Below the pieces are notes generated by a model. The model was given only the letters and a program-made list of their open reading frames with translations, did no database searches and was not told where the DNA came from. The translations under genes were made by a program, and so were the position numbers. Shown one piece after another: positions 16,088-24,580 of a DNA stretch of 64,000 nt; within the stretch, counting starts at the first letter, position 1, and each line of letters starts with the position of its first letter. The stretch comes from Pseudoalteromonas phenolica (GTDB taxonomy: Bacteria; Pseudomonadota; Gammaproteobacteria; Enterobacterales; Alteromonadaceae), in NCBI RefSeq assembly GCF_001444405.1, contig NZ_CP013187.1, positions 3,596,001-3,660,000 on the forward strand, written 5' to 3'.

Positions 16088-17159
16088 AATTATTTGCTTG
16101 GCAAGGTACAACGGTCGTAAAGGCCAATGTGCCGTCTTTCCAGTAGTAAAGCTTTTCACATTCTTGGTTATCCCAACCATCACCACCAGACGAAGTATTA
16201 TTAGATTGTGTTACTTTATTTCTTAGGTACTTATCAAACTCTCTTTCTACACAGGGAGCTAAGCTTTGAATTTTGCCTGCTTTACCATAACCACTTAATG
16301 ACACTCCACCAAGAACCGTTAAAAACGGATTAACGTCAACCTCGATTACCCCCCACCTATCATTCCAAGTTAAGCCATACACCACTTTATAATCAGGTAT
16401 GTCTGAGGCAGGAGCATCTGGGTTTCTTCGCTCCCAATCAATTTCAGTATTAAAAACACGGACAACATCTTTCCAAGAGCCGGAGTAACTAACCCCTGAC
16501 ACTTCAACTGAAAAGCCATCACCATTCATGCTTTTTACCATGAATGCTTTAGTTGGAGCTTTGCTCTCTCGGTTGATTTTTTTATTAACCGCTTCAGATA
16601 AGCGAGTCGCTGTTTTACCATCATAAACAGCATCGAATGCATCAGAAATATATGCAGGGCAGCTACCTGCATTTTGACTATCAGAGCTAAAGCCTTGATG
16701 TTGGGAAGAGTGAATAACGAAGCCTCTACCTGTTAAGGGCGCTCCTTTTAATTCATTCTCAAGTTCAGACGCCAGCTTTTCTAAATTGTCTGCGGTTATG
16801 TTGACTCTACGAATTGCCTCATAATCTGTTGTGTTGAGTCGAGCACTTTCAATGGCTAATTCAAGCCATGCCGTGCCCTGATTATAGTGACGAACTGTAA
16901 AAGCATGATGATTATTGCCGTTCACATCAGCAATAATCACCTTCCTAGATGATGAGTGACATGTCTGAGTACCAGATGTCAAAGAGCCATTTAGATTACT
17001 GTTGTAACACTGAGATGGAGGCGCGTATTTTTTAGCTAACTTCTTAGACTCTGAGTATGAACAGTCTTTACACAATATTAATTTTGTATCGTTATCTTGA
17101 CCTATCGCCATGAAACTAGAAACTAACAATGACAAACCTGCAAAGATTTGAAGTTTCAT
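16086..17159 (-). CDS. Secreted protein of unknown function (357 aa)
   Basis: A signal peptide (MKLQIFAGLSLLVSSFMAIGQ) is followed by a chain rich in Ser/Asn with about eight scattered cysteines (CKDC near the N-terminus, then QCY, QTCH, GSCPA, APCVE, QECEK, VPCQ), so disulfides in the periplasm or outside are likely. No domain or catalytic motif recognised. AAGGAATATAT before the ATG supports the start. It is more AT-rich than its neighbours, which may mean recent acquisition. Confidence 0.7.
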   Translation of the reverse strand: MKLQIFAGLSLLVSSFMAIGQDNDTKLILCKDCSYSESKKLAKKYAPPSQCYNSNLNGSLTSGTQTCHSSSRKVIIADVNGNNHHAFTVRHYNQGTAWLELAIESARLNTTDYEAIRRVNITADNLEKLASELENELKGAPLTGRGFVIHSSQHQGFSSDSQNAGSCPAYISDAFDAVYDGKTATRLSEAVNKKINRESKAPTKAFMVKSMNGDGFSVEVSGVSYSGSWKDVVRVFNTEIDWERRNPDAPASDIPDYKVVYGLTWNDRWGVIEVDVNPFLTVLGGVSLSGYGKAGKIQSLAPCVEREFDKYLRNKVTQSNNTSSGGDGWDNQECEKLYYWKDGTLAFTTVVPCQANN

Positions 17160-17309
17160 ATATATTCCTTATATATTTTTTAACTATTAGCCTATAACTG
17201 ATTTTACTGAAAAACACCAGCCATGTTACCAATTTGAAAACAAAATAACTAATGCGACCTAAACACTTTAAAGATACTCTATGTCTCTGAAATCAGTCTT
17301 TGCATATGC

Positions 17310-17972
17310 TCAAGGTTTAAGAACAACCCTAGCATTTAAAGGCGCCTGCTTCTGATACTGCAATTGCAGCTCATCACCATGATTTAACACCCCTACTCCT
17401 TCTGGTGTCCCTGTTAACACAATGTCACCGGGCACCAGGGTAAAGCTTTCGCTGATTTCGGTGAGTAAGCGCTCGATGTTAAATAGCATGAGTTCAGTTT
17501 TACCATGCTGTTTTAATGCCCCATTCTGCCAATACTTATATTCAGCGCTAGCGAGTTCAGTTGGTGATTTTAGTGGGTAAAATGATGTAACAGGGCAGCT
17601 GCCATCATAAGCTTTGGCGCGCTCCCAAGGATGACCTTTGCTTTTAAGCTCACTCTGCACATCACGTAAGGTTAAATCGAGGGCGAGCCCAACTCCGGCA
17701 ATTTTTGTTAGCACATCTTCATCGCCGTATGAAATCGTTTCGCCAATTAACAAGGCCAATTCGGCTTCGTAATGGTGCTCACCTAAGCGTTTAGCAAGCG
17801 TAATCTCTTTGAAAGGTTGCAAACAGATGCTGGGTTTAATAAATAGAATAGGTTGACTCGGAATAGGGTTATTCAACTCTTGTGCATGTGCCGCATAGTT
17901 GCGCCCTATACATACTATCTTACCCGTCGGTAGGTTAATTGCTTCGCCTGTGTGCCATTGATGTTGATACAT
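17310..17972 (-). CDS. Fumarylacetoacetate hydrolase family protein
   Basis: 220 residues covering the whole small FAH domain of the YcgM/FAHD1 type: KIVCIGRNYAAHAQEL at the start, metal-ligand region HHYEAELALLIGE, the DLTLRDVQ stretch, WERAKAYDGSCPV, and LTGTPEGVGVLNHGDEL. Members are divalent-metal enzymes that hydrolyse or decarboxylate acylpyruvates or oxaloacetate; the substrate here cannot be told. AAGGAGCATGT supports the start. Single gene. Confidence 0.88.
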   Translation of the reverse strand: MYQHQWHTGEAINLPTGKIVCIGRNYAAHAQELNNPIPSQPILFIKPSICLQPFKEITLAKRLGEHHYEAELALLIGETISYGDEDVLTKIAGVGLALDLTLRDVQSELKSKGHPWERAKAYDGSCPVTSFYPLKSPTELASAEYKYWQNGALKQHGKTELMLFNIERLLTEISESFTLVPGDIVLTGTPEGVGVLNHGDELQLQYQKQAPLNARVVLKP

Positions 17973-18084
17973 ACATGCTCCTTATTTGATACCTTTTTAT
18001 CTACGCGGAGAGATTAACATAAACGGATTATTCTCAAGGTTTATTTATTGAACCTTAAGTATTCACCAAGTTTATATATTAAAA

Positions 18085-18109
18085 AAAGGCCTCTATGAGA
18101 GAGGCCTTT
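18085..18109 (-). terminator. Terminator of the permease-peptidase gene
   Basis: AAAGGCCTCT / AGAGGCCTTT stem followed on the minus strand by a run of seven T, 40 bases past the stop of the gene at 18149. Confidence 0.85.
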
Positions 18110-18148
18110 AATGATTTGCTGAACTATAAATGAGTTAGCTCATACAAT

Positions 18149-21100
18149 TTACAGCGATTTAATATTATCGCCGCTTTCTTTATCAATCAGTTTTACAAAT
18201 GGGTCGATACCCGCAAACTTAGGTAAATCCTTAACTTTAAGTTTGATCACATTATCACCCGTTGTAATATTGTGCTTTTGCAGATACATCACATTATCAC
18301 CTTCATTGATGTCATCAGGATCTGCTTTGAACAAGGCAATATCTATCATTTGTTCAAGTGGTACATCCTCTTCATTACCTTCACCATCTGCATGCTTTTT
18401 CGCCGCTTTTACTGTAAGCGTAACAGTATGAAGCTCACCCTCTGATGTTGCCTCTTCAATTTCAACGTCAGTCAGCTTTAACTCGTATAAAGTAATCGAG
18501 TTAAATTGGTCCTCGATGAAGGCTTGCTCTTGTGTCGTTGCATCTGACTTCAAGTAAGCAATGAAATCGAGTGTGGTCGGGAAAACATCACTTCTGAAAC
18601 GATAGTCATCAATAAAGCTGCGCAGTGCTTTATTCAAGCGCGCTTCACCAAGCAAATCATGCAATGCCAACATAACAACAGAACCTTTGTTGTAATGAAT
18701 ATGCTGCTGACCCGCCGTTCTAGCTAACGTCAGTTCTTCGTGAGATTCTGTCGTACGACCACGCAGGTATCTGTCTAGCTCATACTTCAAGAATTTACGA
18801 AGGTTGTGCTCGCCATACTTCTCTTTCATCACCATAATGGCCGCATACTGAGACAACATTTCAGACAGAATATTTGAGCCCTCTACATTTGCACCAATCA
18901 CCTGATGCGCCCACCATTGGTGTGCCAGTTCATGAGCAGTGACATAGTAAGGGACATTAATATTCTCAGGATTACGGGTATCGGTTAAGAAACCCATTTC
19001 TTCTGAGTAAGGTACAGTATTGGCAAAACTCTGCGCAAACGAGCGGTAACGAGGGAACTCGATAATACGCATTTGCTTATGCTGATAAGGACCAAACTCT
19101 CTTGAGAAGTAATCGATTGAGTCTTTGGTTGATTCAAGCATAGTATCTACATTCCACGCATGATCTTTGTGATAGTAAACTTCAAGCGCAATGCCCTTAT
19201 ACTCTTCACGTTTCACCTCTAACTCCATCGACAGCATGGTGTAGAAGTGCAGCATAGGCGCATCCATTTCATACACATAAGTTGTACGACCATCTTTGGT
19301 TTCTTTCGACTGTAGATAGCCCGGTACCATAGCCACTTGCGACTCATCGGTCGTGACACGGGCTGCGAAGGTTACAAAGTTTTCAGCAAACAAAGGCTGG
19401 GTATGGTACTGCGTTTCTTCGATTTTATTGCCACGCTTTACAGGCTCAAGTCCGCGTTTACGGCGCTCATTTTTATCAAAAATTTGCTTAGTTTGAGCAT
19501 AACCAAAGGTTGGGAATAGCTCACTATTGTTAATGAAGGTACCATTGTGAACCAAAGTGGTATCACTGCCTCTATCAACAAAGCCTAGAGTTTGACGCGC
19601 CACAGACATGGTTAAAGTACGGCGTTCACCCGGCAGCATAGGTTCTGATAAATTCATCCAAGCATGCGAATAATCTGTGTTTAACTCGCCAAGTGTTGCA
19701 CCTGACATTTCAACAGACCACTCAAGCGTATGTGCAGGCTTGTTCACCAAGAAGCGCTCTATGACTTCCTTACTCTTGTTTTCGACTTCTAAAACAACCG
19801 TTGCTTCAATACGACGTGTTTTAGGGAAAATCTCTGCATCAAGCTTTACATCAAGTGTCGTTGGTACAGGCGCATCTTTGAATTGTACAAACTCACGTTC
19901 ATACTGTTCAGAAAGGTCTTCTCTATCATCTTGCGTGATAAACTGATTTATGACTTGTGTGTTGTAATAAATATAGCTACCACTACCCACAAATAATAGC
20001 GCACCTGCTGCTATCGCAACCCTACCTGCATTACCTAACTGATAGTTCAACTGAGCAAATCGTGCTTTTAGTGTTTGTCCTGCACCGCGCGGCCAAAGCG
20101 CAAAACTCAATGCAGCGAAGATCATACTTAAGCCTAACCAATATAAGTTGTACCAATGGATTGCAGTTAAGAAATGGCCATAACCATTAATATCTGAATA
20201 AGGGGCACTTGGCGTATCACCAAATCGCCACATATTATGCTCAAAGCCAAAGCTTGCCATCACAATTGAGCCAATGTAGTAGAGTAAAAATAGTCCCATA
20301 CCAATATATTTACTCGGGCTGACGACTTGTAGTAAAAATGCCAAAGTGCCTTGCAGAGCAAAGCCTAGAACAAATAAGTAACCCAAACGAATAACGTATT
20401 GCGACAACTCAATGGTCGCCATGCCTGATATCAGTTGGTACAGAATTGTTAGCACAGACCCAAATACACACAGCAATATCAACACTGAGACAAGCGCAAT
20501 ATATTTAGAGCCCCAAAACACCCAGTTCGCCACCGGATAAGAGTCAACGATTTCACTCACTTTTGCATCGCGGTCATGCCATACAAGTTCAGCACAGTAG
20601 TAAACCAAGACAATGATCATCAATAGACCAAAGCTGCCTTGGATTTGCTCAACCATTCTGAATGTCACAGGCCAAGTATCTGTTCCATACATACCAAATG
20701 AGCCAATCAAGCCTGGCACTAACATAGACACGGATAAAATAAGTAAAACGAGGAATGAGTAGCTGCGCACTACTTGCTTCACTTCAAAAACAGTACGCAT
20801 TAAGAAATGTGACCAAGCGCTGCCCACGCCTGATTTATAGTCAATGCGATGCCCCAGAGCCTCAGCTTGTTGACCTTCACCTTTGGCTTTGCTTTTCACT
20901 TTTTGCTTCTGTGGTAAAAAGTGTGAATTATTGAGCGCCAATGTCGCTAGACTCAATACAGCTACACCTAACCAGATCAAACGGTTATAGAGTAGTTCAT
21001 CATATAACCCTATGGTCATGGTGTTTCTATCTGCGATAGTCCAATACTCAGCTTGTACTGAAATAGCAGATAAACCAAACATATCTACATAAGCTGCAAC

Positions 21101-21718
21101 GGCACGGTATTCAATATCAGAGAAAATACTGTTAGCAACAATATACCCAACCACGAGTGCAACAGCGACTAAGTACATGGCCACCATACTTCTAAATTTT
21201 TGCGCGACTAATACAAACAAGCTAGATACGAAGAATAGTGAAGGCACGGCAATATAGAACAGCGGAGATAAATAGTACTCGAGTTTATTCGGACCCAACA
21301 TTTCTGCATCTAACCAGCCCATTAAACTACCTAAACCTGAGCCAATCCAAATACCCAATAAACACGTTGAGAACACCATCATGGTGACAAGATAAGCACC
21401 TAGAAATCGGCCTAAACGATATTGCATTAAACTAAGTGGCTTACTCAAAACCAGTTCATTTAGCTTACTTTGGTCATCTCTAATGGCGGCGCTGCCGACA
21501 AAATTCACCACCAAAAAGATAGAAAAAATCGCCATGTTGGCAACGATTTGCAAAATCGCAAATGGCGAGTTCACGTTGACATTACTACTTCCTCCAATTT
21601 GCACCGAATCTGATACCGAAGCAAAAAAGGTAAGTAAAAATATAATCAAAGACGTGACATAAAAAGAGGGCTGGCGCATAAAATAGCGCAGCTCAAATTG
21701 CATCATTTTAAATAGCAT
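18149..21718 (-). CDS. ABC-2 type permease fused to an M1 family aminopeptidase
   Basis: 1189 residues. The first ~600 contain two sets of membrane segments typical of ABC-2 transporters (MLFKMMQFELRYFMRQPSFYV, RDDQSKLNELVLSKPLS; second set from about 310). The remainder is a periplasmic gluzincin domain with the zinc motif HELAHQWWAH, a downstream ligand in SNILSEMLSQYAA and a Tyr in RYLRGR-type context; the classical GAMEN exopeptidase motif is replaced by a region around FANTVPYSEEMGF. The gene for the ATPase lies 11 bases upstream on the same strand. Together they look like an exporter coupled to a peptidase, seen in several marine gammaproteobacteria; substrate unknown. Peptidase activity is inferred from the motif. 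Confidence 0.88.
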   Translation of the reverse strand: MLFKMMQFELRYFMRQPSFYVTSLIIFLLTFFASVSDSVQIGGSSNVNVNSPFAILQIVANMAIFSIFLVVNFVGSAAIRDDQSKLNELVLSKPLSLMQYRLGRFLGAYLVTMMVFSTCLLGIWIGSGLGSLMGWLDAEMLGPNKLEYYLSPLFYIAVPSLFFVSSLFVLVAQKFRSMVAMYLVAVALVVGYIVANSIFSDIEYRAVAAYVDMFGLSAISVQAEYWTIADRNTMTIGLYDELLYNRLIWLGVAVLSLATLALNNSHFLPQKQKVKSKAKGEGQQAEALGHRIDYKSGVGSAWSHFLMRTVFEVKQVVRSYSFLVLLILSVSMLVPGLIGSFGMYGTDTWPVTFRMVEQIQGSFGLLMIIVLVYYCAELVWHDRDAKVSEIVDSYPVANWVFWGSKYIALVSVLILLCVFGSVLTILYQLISGMATIELSQYVIRLGYLFVLGFALQGTLAFLLQVVSPSKYIGMGLFLLYYIGSIVMASFGFEHNMWRFGDTPSAPYSDINGYGHFLTAIHWYNLYWLGLSMIFAALSFALWPRGAGQTLKARFAQLNYQLGNAGRVAIAAGALLFVGSGSYIYYNTQVINQFITQDDREDLSEQYEREFVQFKDAPVPTTLDVKLDAEIFPKTRRIEATVVLEVENKSKEVIERFLVNKPAHTLEWSVEMSGATLGELNTDYSHAWMNLSEPMLPGERRTLTMSVARQTLGFVDRGSDTTLVHNGTFINNSELFPTFGYAQTKQIFDKNERRKRGLEPVKRGNKIEETQYHTQPLFAENFVTFAARVTTDESQVAMVPGYLQSKETKDGRTTYVYEMDAPMLHFYTMLSMELEVKREEYKGIALEVYYHKDHAWNVDTMLESTKDSIDYFSREFGPYQHKQMRIIEFPRYRSFAQSFANTVPYSEEMGFLTDTRNPENINVPYYVTAHELAHQWWAHQVIGANVEGSNILSEMLSQYAAIMVMKEKYGEHNLRKFLKYELDRYLRGRTTESHEELTLARTAGQQHIHYNKGSVVMLALHDLLGEARLNKALRSFIDDYRFRSDVFPTTLDFIAYLKSDATTQEQAFIEDQFNSITLYELKLTDVEIEEATSEGELHTVTLTVKAAKKHADGEGNEEDVPLEQMIDIALFKADPDDINEGDNVMYLQKHNITTGDNVIKLKVKDLPKFAGIDPFVKLIDKESGDNIKSL

Positions 21719-21729
21719 TCGCTTACTCC

Positions 21730-22611
21730 TTATGCAGCTTGGCTATTGCGGTGTTGATGCAATGTCGAGAAATACACATCTTCTAAATCAGCTGGTACGG
21801 CATTAAAACCTTCTGGTGCTTCATCAGCAAATACATTAAGCAAAGTATTACCCGCAAATAAGCGTTTAGAAATAACCGGTAAGACTGCTTCTAATTCTTT
21901 TGCTTCAGCAAGACTTACCGACTTACGCCAAATCTTACCTTGTAGCTGCTCGGTTAAATCAATCGGATTACCTTCAAGTAAGATTTGGCCACTTGCTAAT
22001 ACCGCCATATTTGGGCAAAGCTCAGACACATCTTCTACTATGTGCGTCGATAAGATAATGACCTTACTCTCACCTAAGCCCACTAATAAGTTGTGAAATC
22101 GATTTCGCTCTTCAGGGTCAAGACCCGCAGTTGGTTCATCGACAATCAGTAAGTCAGGGTCGCCAAGTAGTGCTTGGGCAATGCCAAATCGCTGGCGCAT
22201 ACCACCAGAGAAGCCACTTACCGCATTTTTACGGTGATCATATAAATTTGTTTGGGCCAATAAGCCTTCAACCGCTTCTTTACGTTCTGCTTTATTATTT
22301 AAGCCTTTTAACACTGCCATATGATCAAGTAAGTCATAGGCACTGACACGTGGGTATACACCGAAGTCTTGCGGTAAGTACCCTAAGCGCTCACGCAGCG
22401 CTTTTGGCTGTTCGAGAACGTTTATCCCATCAAACTCAACACTGCCCGAGTCAGCAGATTGTAATGTTGCTATTGTACGCATTAGTGAAGACTTACCTGC
22501 GCCATTTGGCCCCAGTAATCCAAACATACCTTTTGGAATGTCTAAATTCACCCCGCGTAACGCGTGAACGCCATTGTCATATGTTTTTGAAAGCTCAGTT
22601 ATTTTAAGCAT
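21730..22611 (-). CDS. ABC transporter ATP-binding protein
   Basis: 293 residues with Walker A GPNGAGKSS, Q-loop LPQDFG, signature FSGGMRQR, Walker B LLIVDEPTAGLD and the switch His (STHIVEDV). N-terminal ATPase domain plus a ~70-residue C-terminal extension. AAGGGAATGTAA precedes the start. It is encoded 11 bases before the permease-M1 peptidase fusion and must power it. Confidence 0.93.
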   Translation of the reverse strand: MLKITELSKTYDNGVHALRGVNLDIPKGMFGLLGPNGAGKSSLMRTIATLQSADSGSVEFDGINVLEQPKALRERLGYLPQDFGVYPRVSAYDLLDHMAVLKGLNNKAERKEAVEGLLAQTNLYDHRKNAVSGFSGGMRQRFGIAQALLGDPDLLIVDEPTAGLDPEERNRFHNLLVGLGESKVIILSTHIVEDVSELCPNMAVLASGQILLEGNPIDLTEQLQGKIWRKSVSLAEAKELEAVLPVISKRLFAGNTLLNVFADEAPEGFNAVPADLEDVYFSTLHQHRNSQAA

Positions 22612-22775
22612 TTACATTCCCTTTTATTGAACAAATAAGCAACGCTGTTATAACAGCTTTACATTACAGGTACAATTAATACCCTGCTAACAATTGCAAT
22701 AGTTTGTAAACACTGGAACACTAAATAACCTAAACTATATATCAATAAATATAAAAATTACCCTAGGGATGAGAC

Positions 22776-23453
22776 ATGCAAGACCATGCAAACCGACCGC
22801 TAAGCGACTTTATTGAATACCCACAAGACGAGATGCTGAGCCGCGCTGAAAGCTTTTTAGACAACTGTAAGCGTCGCCACTCAATTCGCAGTTTTAGTGA
22901 CCGTCCTGTGCCCAAAGAAATCATCGAAGCCTGTATAAAAACCGCTGGCACAGCGCCAAGTGGTGCCAATCACCAGCCTTGGCATTTTGTTGCGATCCAC
23001 TCAGCCGATGTAAAAAAGCAAATTCGCCAAGCAGCGGAAGATCTAGAGCGCTCTTTTTATGAAGGTCGTGCAGGTGAAGAATGGCTAGATGCCCTAAAGC
23101 CATTAGGCACAGACGCACAAAAACCGTACCTTGAGCACGCACCTTGGTTAATTGCCGTATTCAGTCAGAAGAAAGGTGGTATTCACACTGAAGATAAGAA
23201 CACCAACTACTATGTGCATGAGTCTGTGGGTTTAGCGACTGGGTTCTTAATTCAAGCATTACATAATGCGGGCTTAGCAACACTGACACACACACCAAAA
23301 CCGATGAGCTTCTTAACCGATATTTGTGGCCGTGACCGCGATAATGAACGCCCTTATATGTTGTTGATTGCGGGTTACCCGAGTGAAGATGCGACCGTGC
23401 CAGAGCACGCTTTAGTGAAGAAACCAATCGAAGAGATTGCGACGTTTTTATAA
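22776..23453 (+). CDS. Nitroreductase-family flavoprotein, iodotyrosine-deiodinase-like
   Basis: 225 residues of the FMN-dependent nitroreductase fold. The RRHSIRSFSDRPVP start, AGTAPSGANHQPWHF and TLTHTPKPMSFL stretches, and the lid segment ERSFYEGRAGEEWLDALKPLG resemble bacterial iodotyrosine deiodinase homologues, where Glu, Tyr and Lys of the lid bind the halotyrosine. It could remove halogen from halotyrosines, common in the sea, or reduce other substrates. Single gene converging on the RND adaptor, with a shared terminator. Confidence 0.82.
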   Translation: MQDHANRPLSDFIEYPQDEMLSRAESFLDNCKRRHSIRSFSDRPVPKEIIEACIKTAGTAPSGANHQPWHFVAIHSADVKKQIRQAAEDLERSFYEGRAGEEWLDALKPLGTDAQKPYLEHAPWLIAVFSQKKGGIHTEDKNTNYYVHESVGLATGFLIQALHNAGLATLTHTPKPMSFLTDICGRDRDNERPYMLLIAGYPSEDATVPEHALVKKPIEEIATFL

Positions 23454-23468
23454 AAAACGCGCGCTAAG

Positions 23469-23500
23469 AAAAAGGCCACATTAAGATATGTGGCCTTTTT
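23469..23500. terminator. Shared bidirectional terminator
   Basis: AAAAAGGCCACAT / ATGTGGCCTTTTT hairpin with a 6-base loop between the convergent flavoprotein and RND adaptor genes. Confidence 0.9.
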
Positions 23501-23521
23501 GTTATGCAACCGCTCCGTCAA

Positions 23522-24580
23522 TTAAATCGCAGGCTTTATTGCGATTTTTTCACCCGCTTCTAGCCCAGCCAGTACTTGTACTTCATTGTTATTAACTGCT
23601 TCACCTAAGCGCACATAGCGCTTTTGCAATTGCCCCTGCTCAACCACTTCAACCATGGTCAATTGTCCGTAGCGTTTCACGAGTTTACGAGGGATCACAA
23701 TGGTGACTTGTTCTTCGCCCGGTAGAAAAACTTGCGCATACATACCCGGTTTGACTTCTTTGGCAAAACCGATATCGAGCTTGATGGCAAAACGGCGCGC
23801 TTGTTTATCGGCAACCGGTACAATTTCGCTAATTTGCGCATACTCGGTTAAGCCAACGGCAGGCACAAACACTTTTAATTTATCGCCGACTCGTAAAAAA
23901 GCAGCTTGTTGCTCGCGCACCGGCGTATGAACTTGTAACTTAGTCGGGTTATACAAAGACACAATCGCCATACCTGGGCTCAGCATAGTGCCAGGCTCTT
24001 GTAAGCGCTCTACCACTTTGCCATCGATTGGCGCATGAATTTTGGTGTATCCCAAGGTAACTTGCGTGCCTTCAAGCTGCTGAACCAAAGCGGCTGATTG
24101 CGCTTCTAGCTCATTCACTTTGGTTTGCCATTCATCGACCTGATTTTGTGCCACAAGCCCTTGAGTTTTTAACACAACCACGCGCTCTAATTGCTTTTTA
24201 GCTTGTGCAAGCTGAGCGTCATTGGCGCTTTGCTTAGCTTTAACTTGCTGTACTTGTGCTTTTAAGTCAGCATCTTCAAGGGTTGCGATTAACTGCCCCG
24301 CCGATACAGTATCGCCCGCACGTACATGTAAGGTTTTTAACTGCGCCAGCACACGGCTCGACACGCGCGTATTAAACTTGGCATCGACACTGCCGCTGAC
24401 AACCTCGGCGCTTTTGACTGCTTGTAAACTCACAGTATGAGTTTGGCCGTTATATTCTTCGGCGAGATTTTTTGTGCCCGCGGGCATTTTTTCGTTAAAC
24501 ACCCCAGCCATGGCCGCAATCGCAATTGCTAACACGCCCATCGCCGCACTGATCCCTGCAATTTTAGTTACTTGTTGCAT
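23522..24580 (-). CDS. RND efflux pump periplasmic adaptor (membrane fusion protein)
   Basis: 352 residues: an N-terminal anchor (ISAAMGVLAIAIAAMAGVF), lipoyl halves (GDTVSAGQLIATLEDADLKAQV and IHAPIDGKVVERLQEPGTMLSPG) flanking a short coiled-coil hairpin, then a beta-barrel domain. It links the inner-membrane RND pump to an outer-membrane channel. It overlaps the pump gene by 17 bases, so they are coupled. No TolC-like channel is encoded nearby. Confidence 0.93.
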   Translation of the reverse strand: MQQVTKIAGISAAMGVLAIAIAAMAGVFNEKMPAGTKNLAEEYNGQTHTVSLQAVKSAEVVSGSVDAKFNTRVSSRVLAQLKTLHVRAGDTVSAGQLIATLEDADLKAQVQQVKAKQSANDAQLAQAKKQLERVVVLKTQGLVAQNQVDEWQTKVNELEAQSAALVQQLEGTQVTLGYTKIHAPIDGKVVERLQEPGTMLSPGMAIVSLYNPTKLQVHTPVREQQAAFLRVGDKLKVFVPAVGLTEYAQISEIVPVADKQARRFAIKLDIGFAKEVKPGMYAQVFLPGEEQVTIVIPRKLVKRYGQLTMVEVVEQGQLQKRYVRLGEAVNNNEVQVLAGLEAGEKIAIKPAI

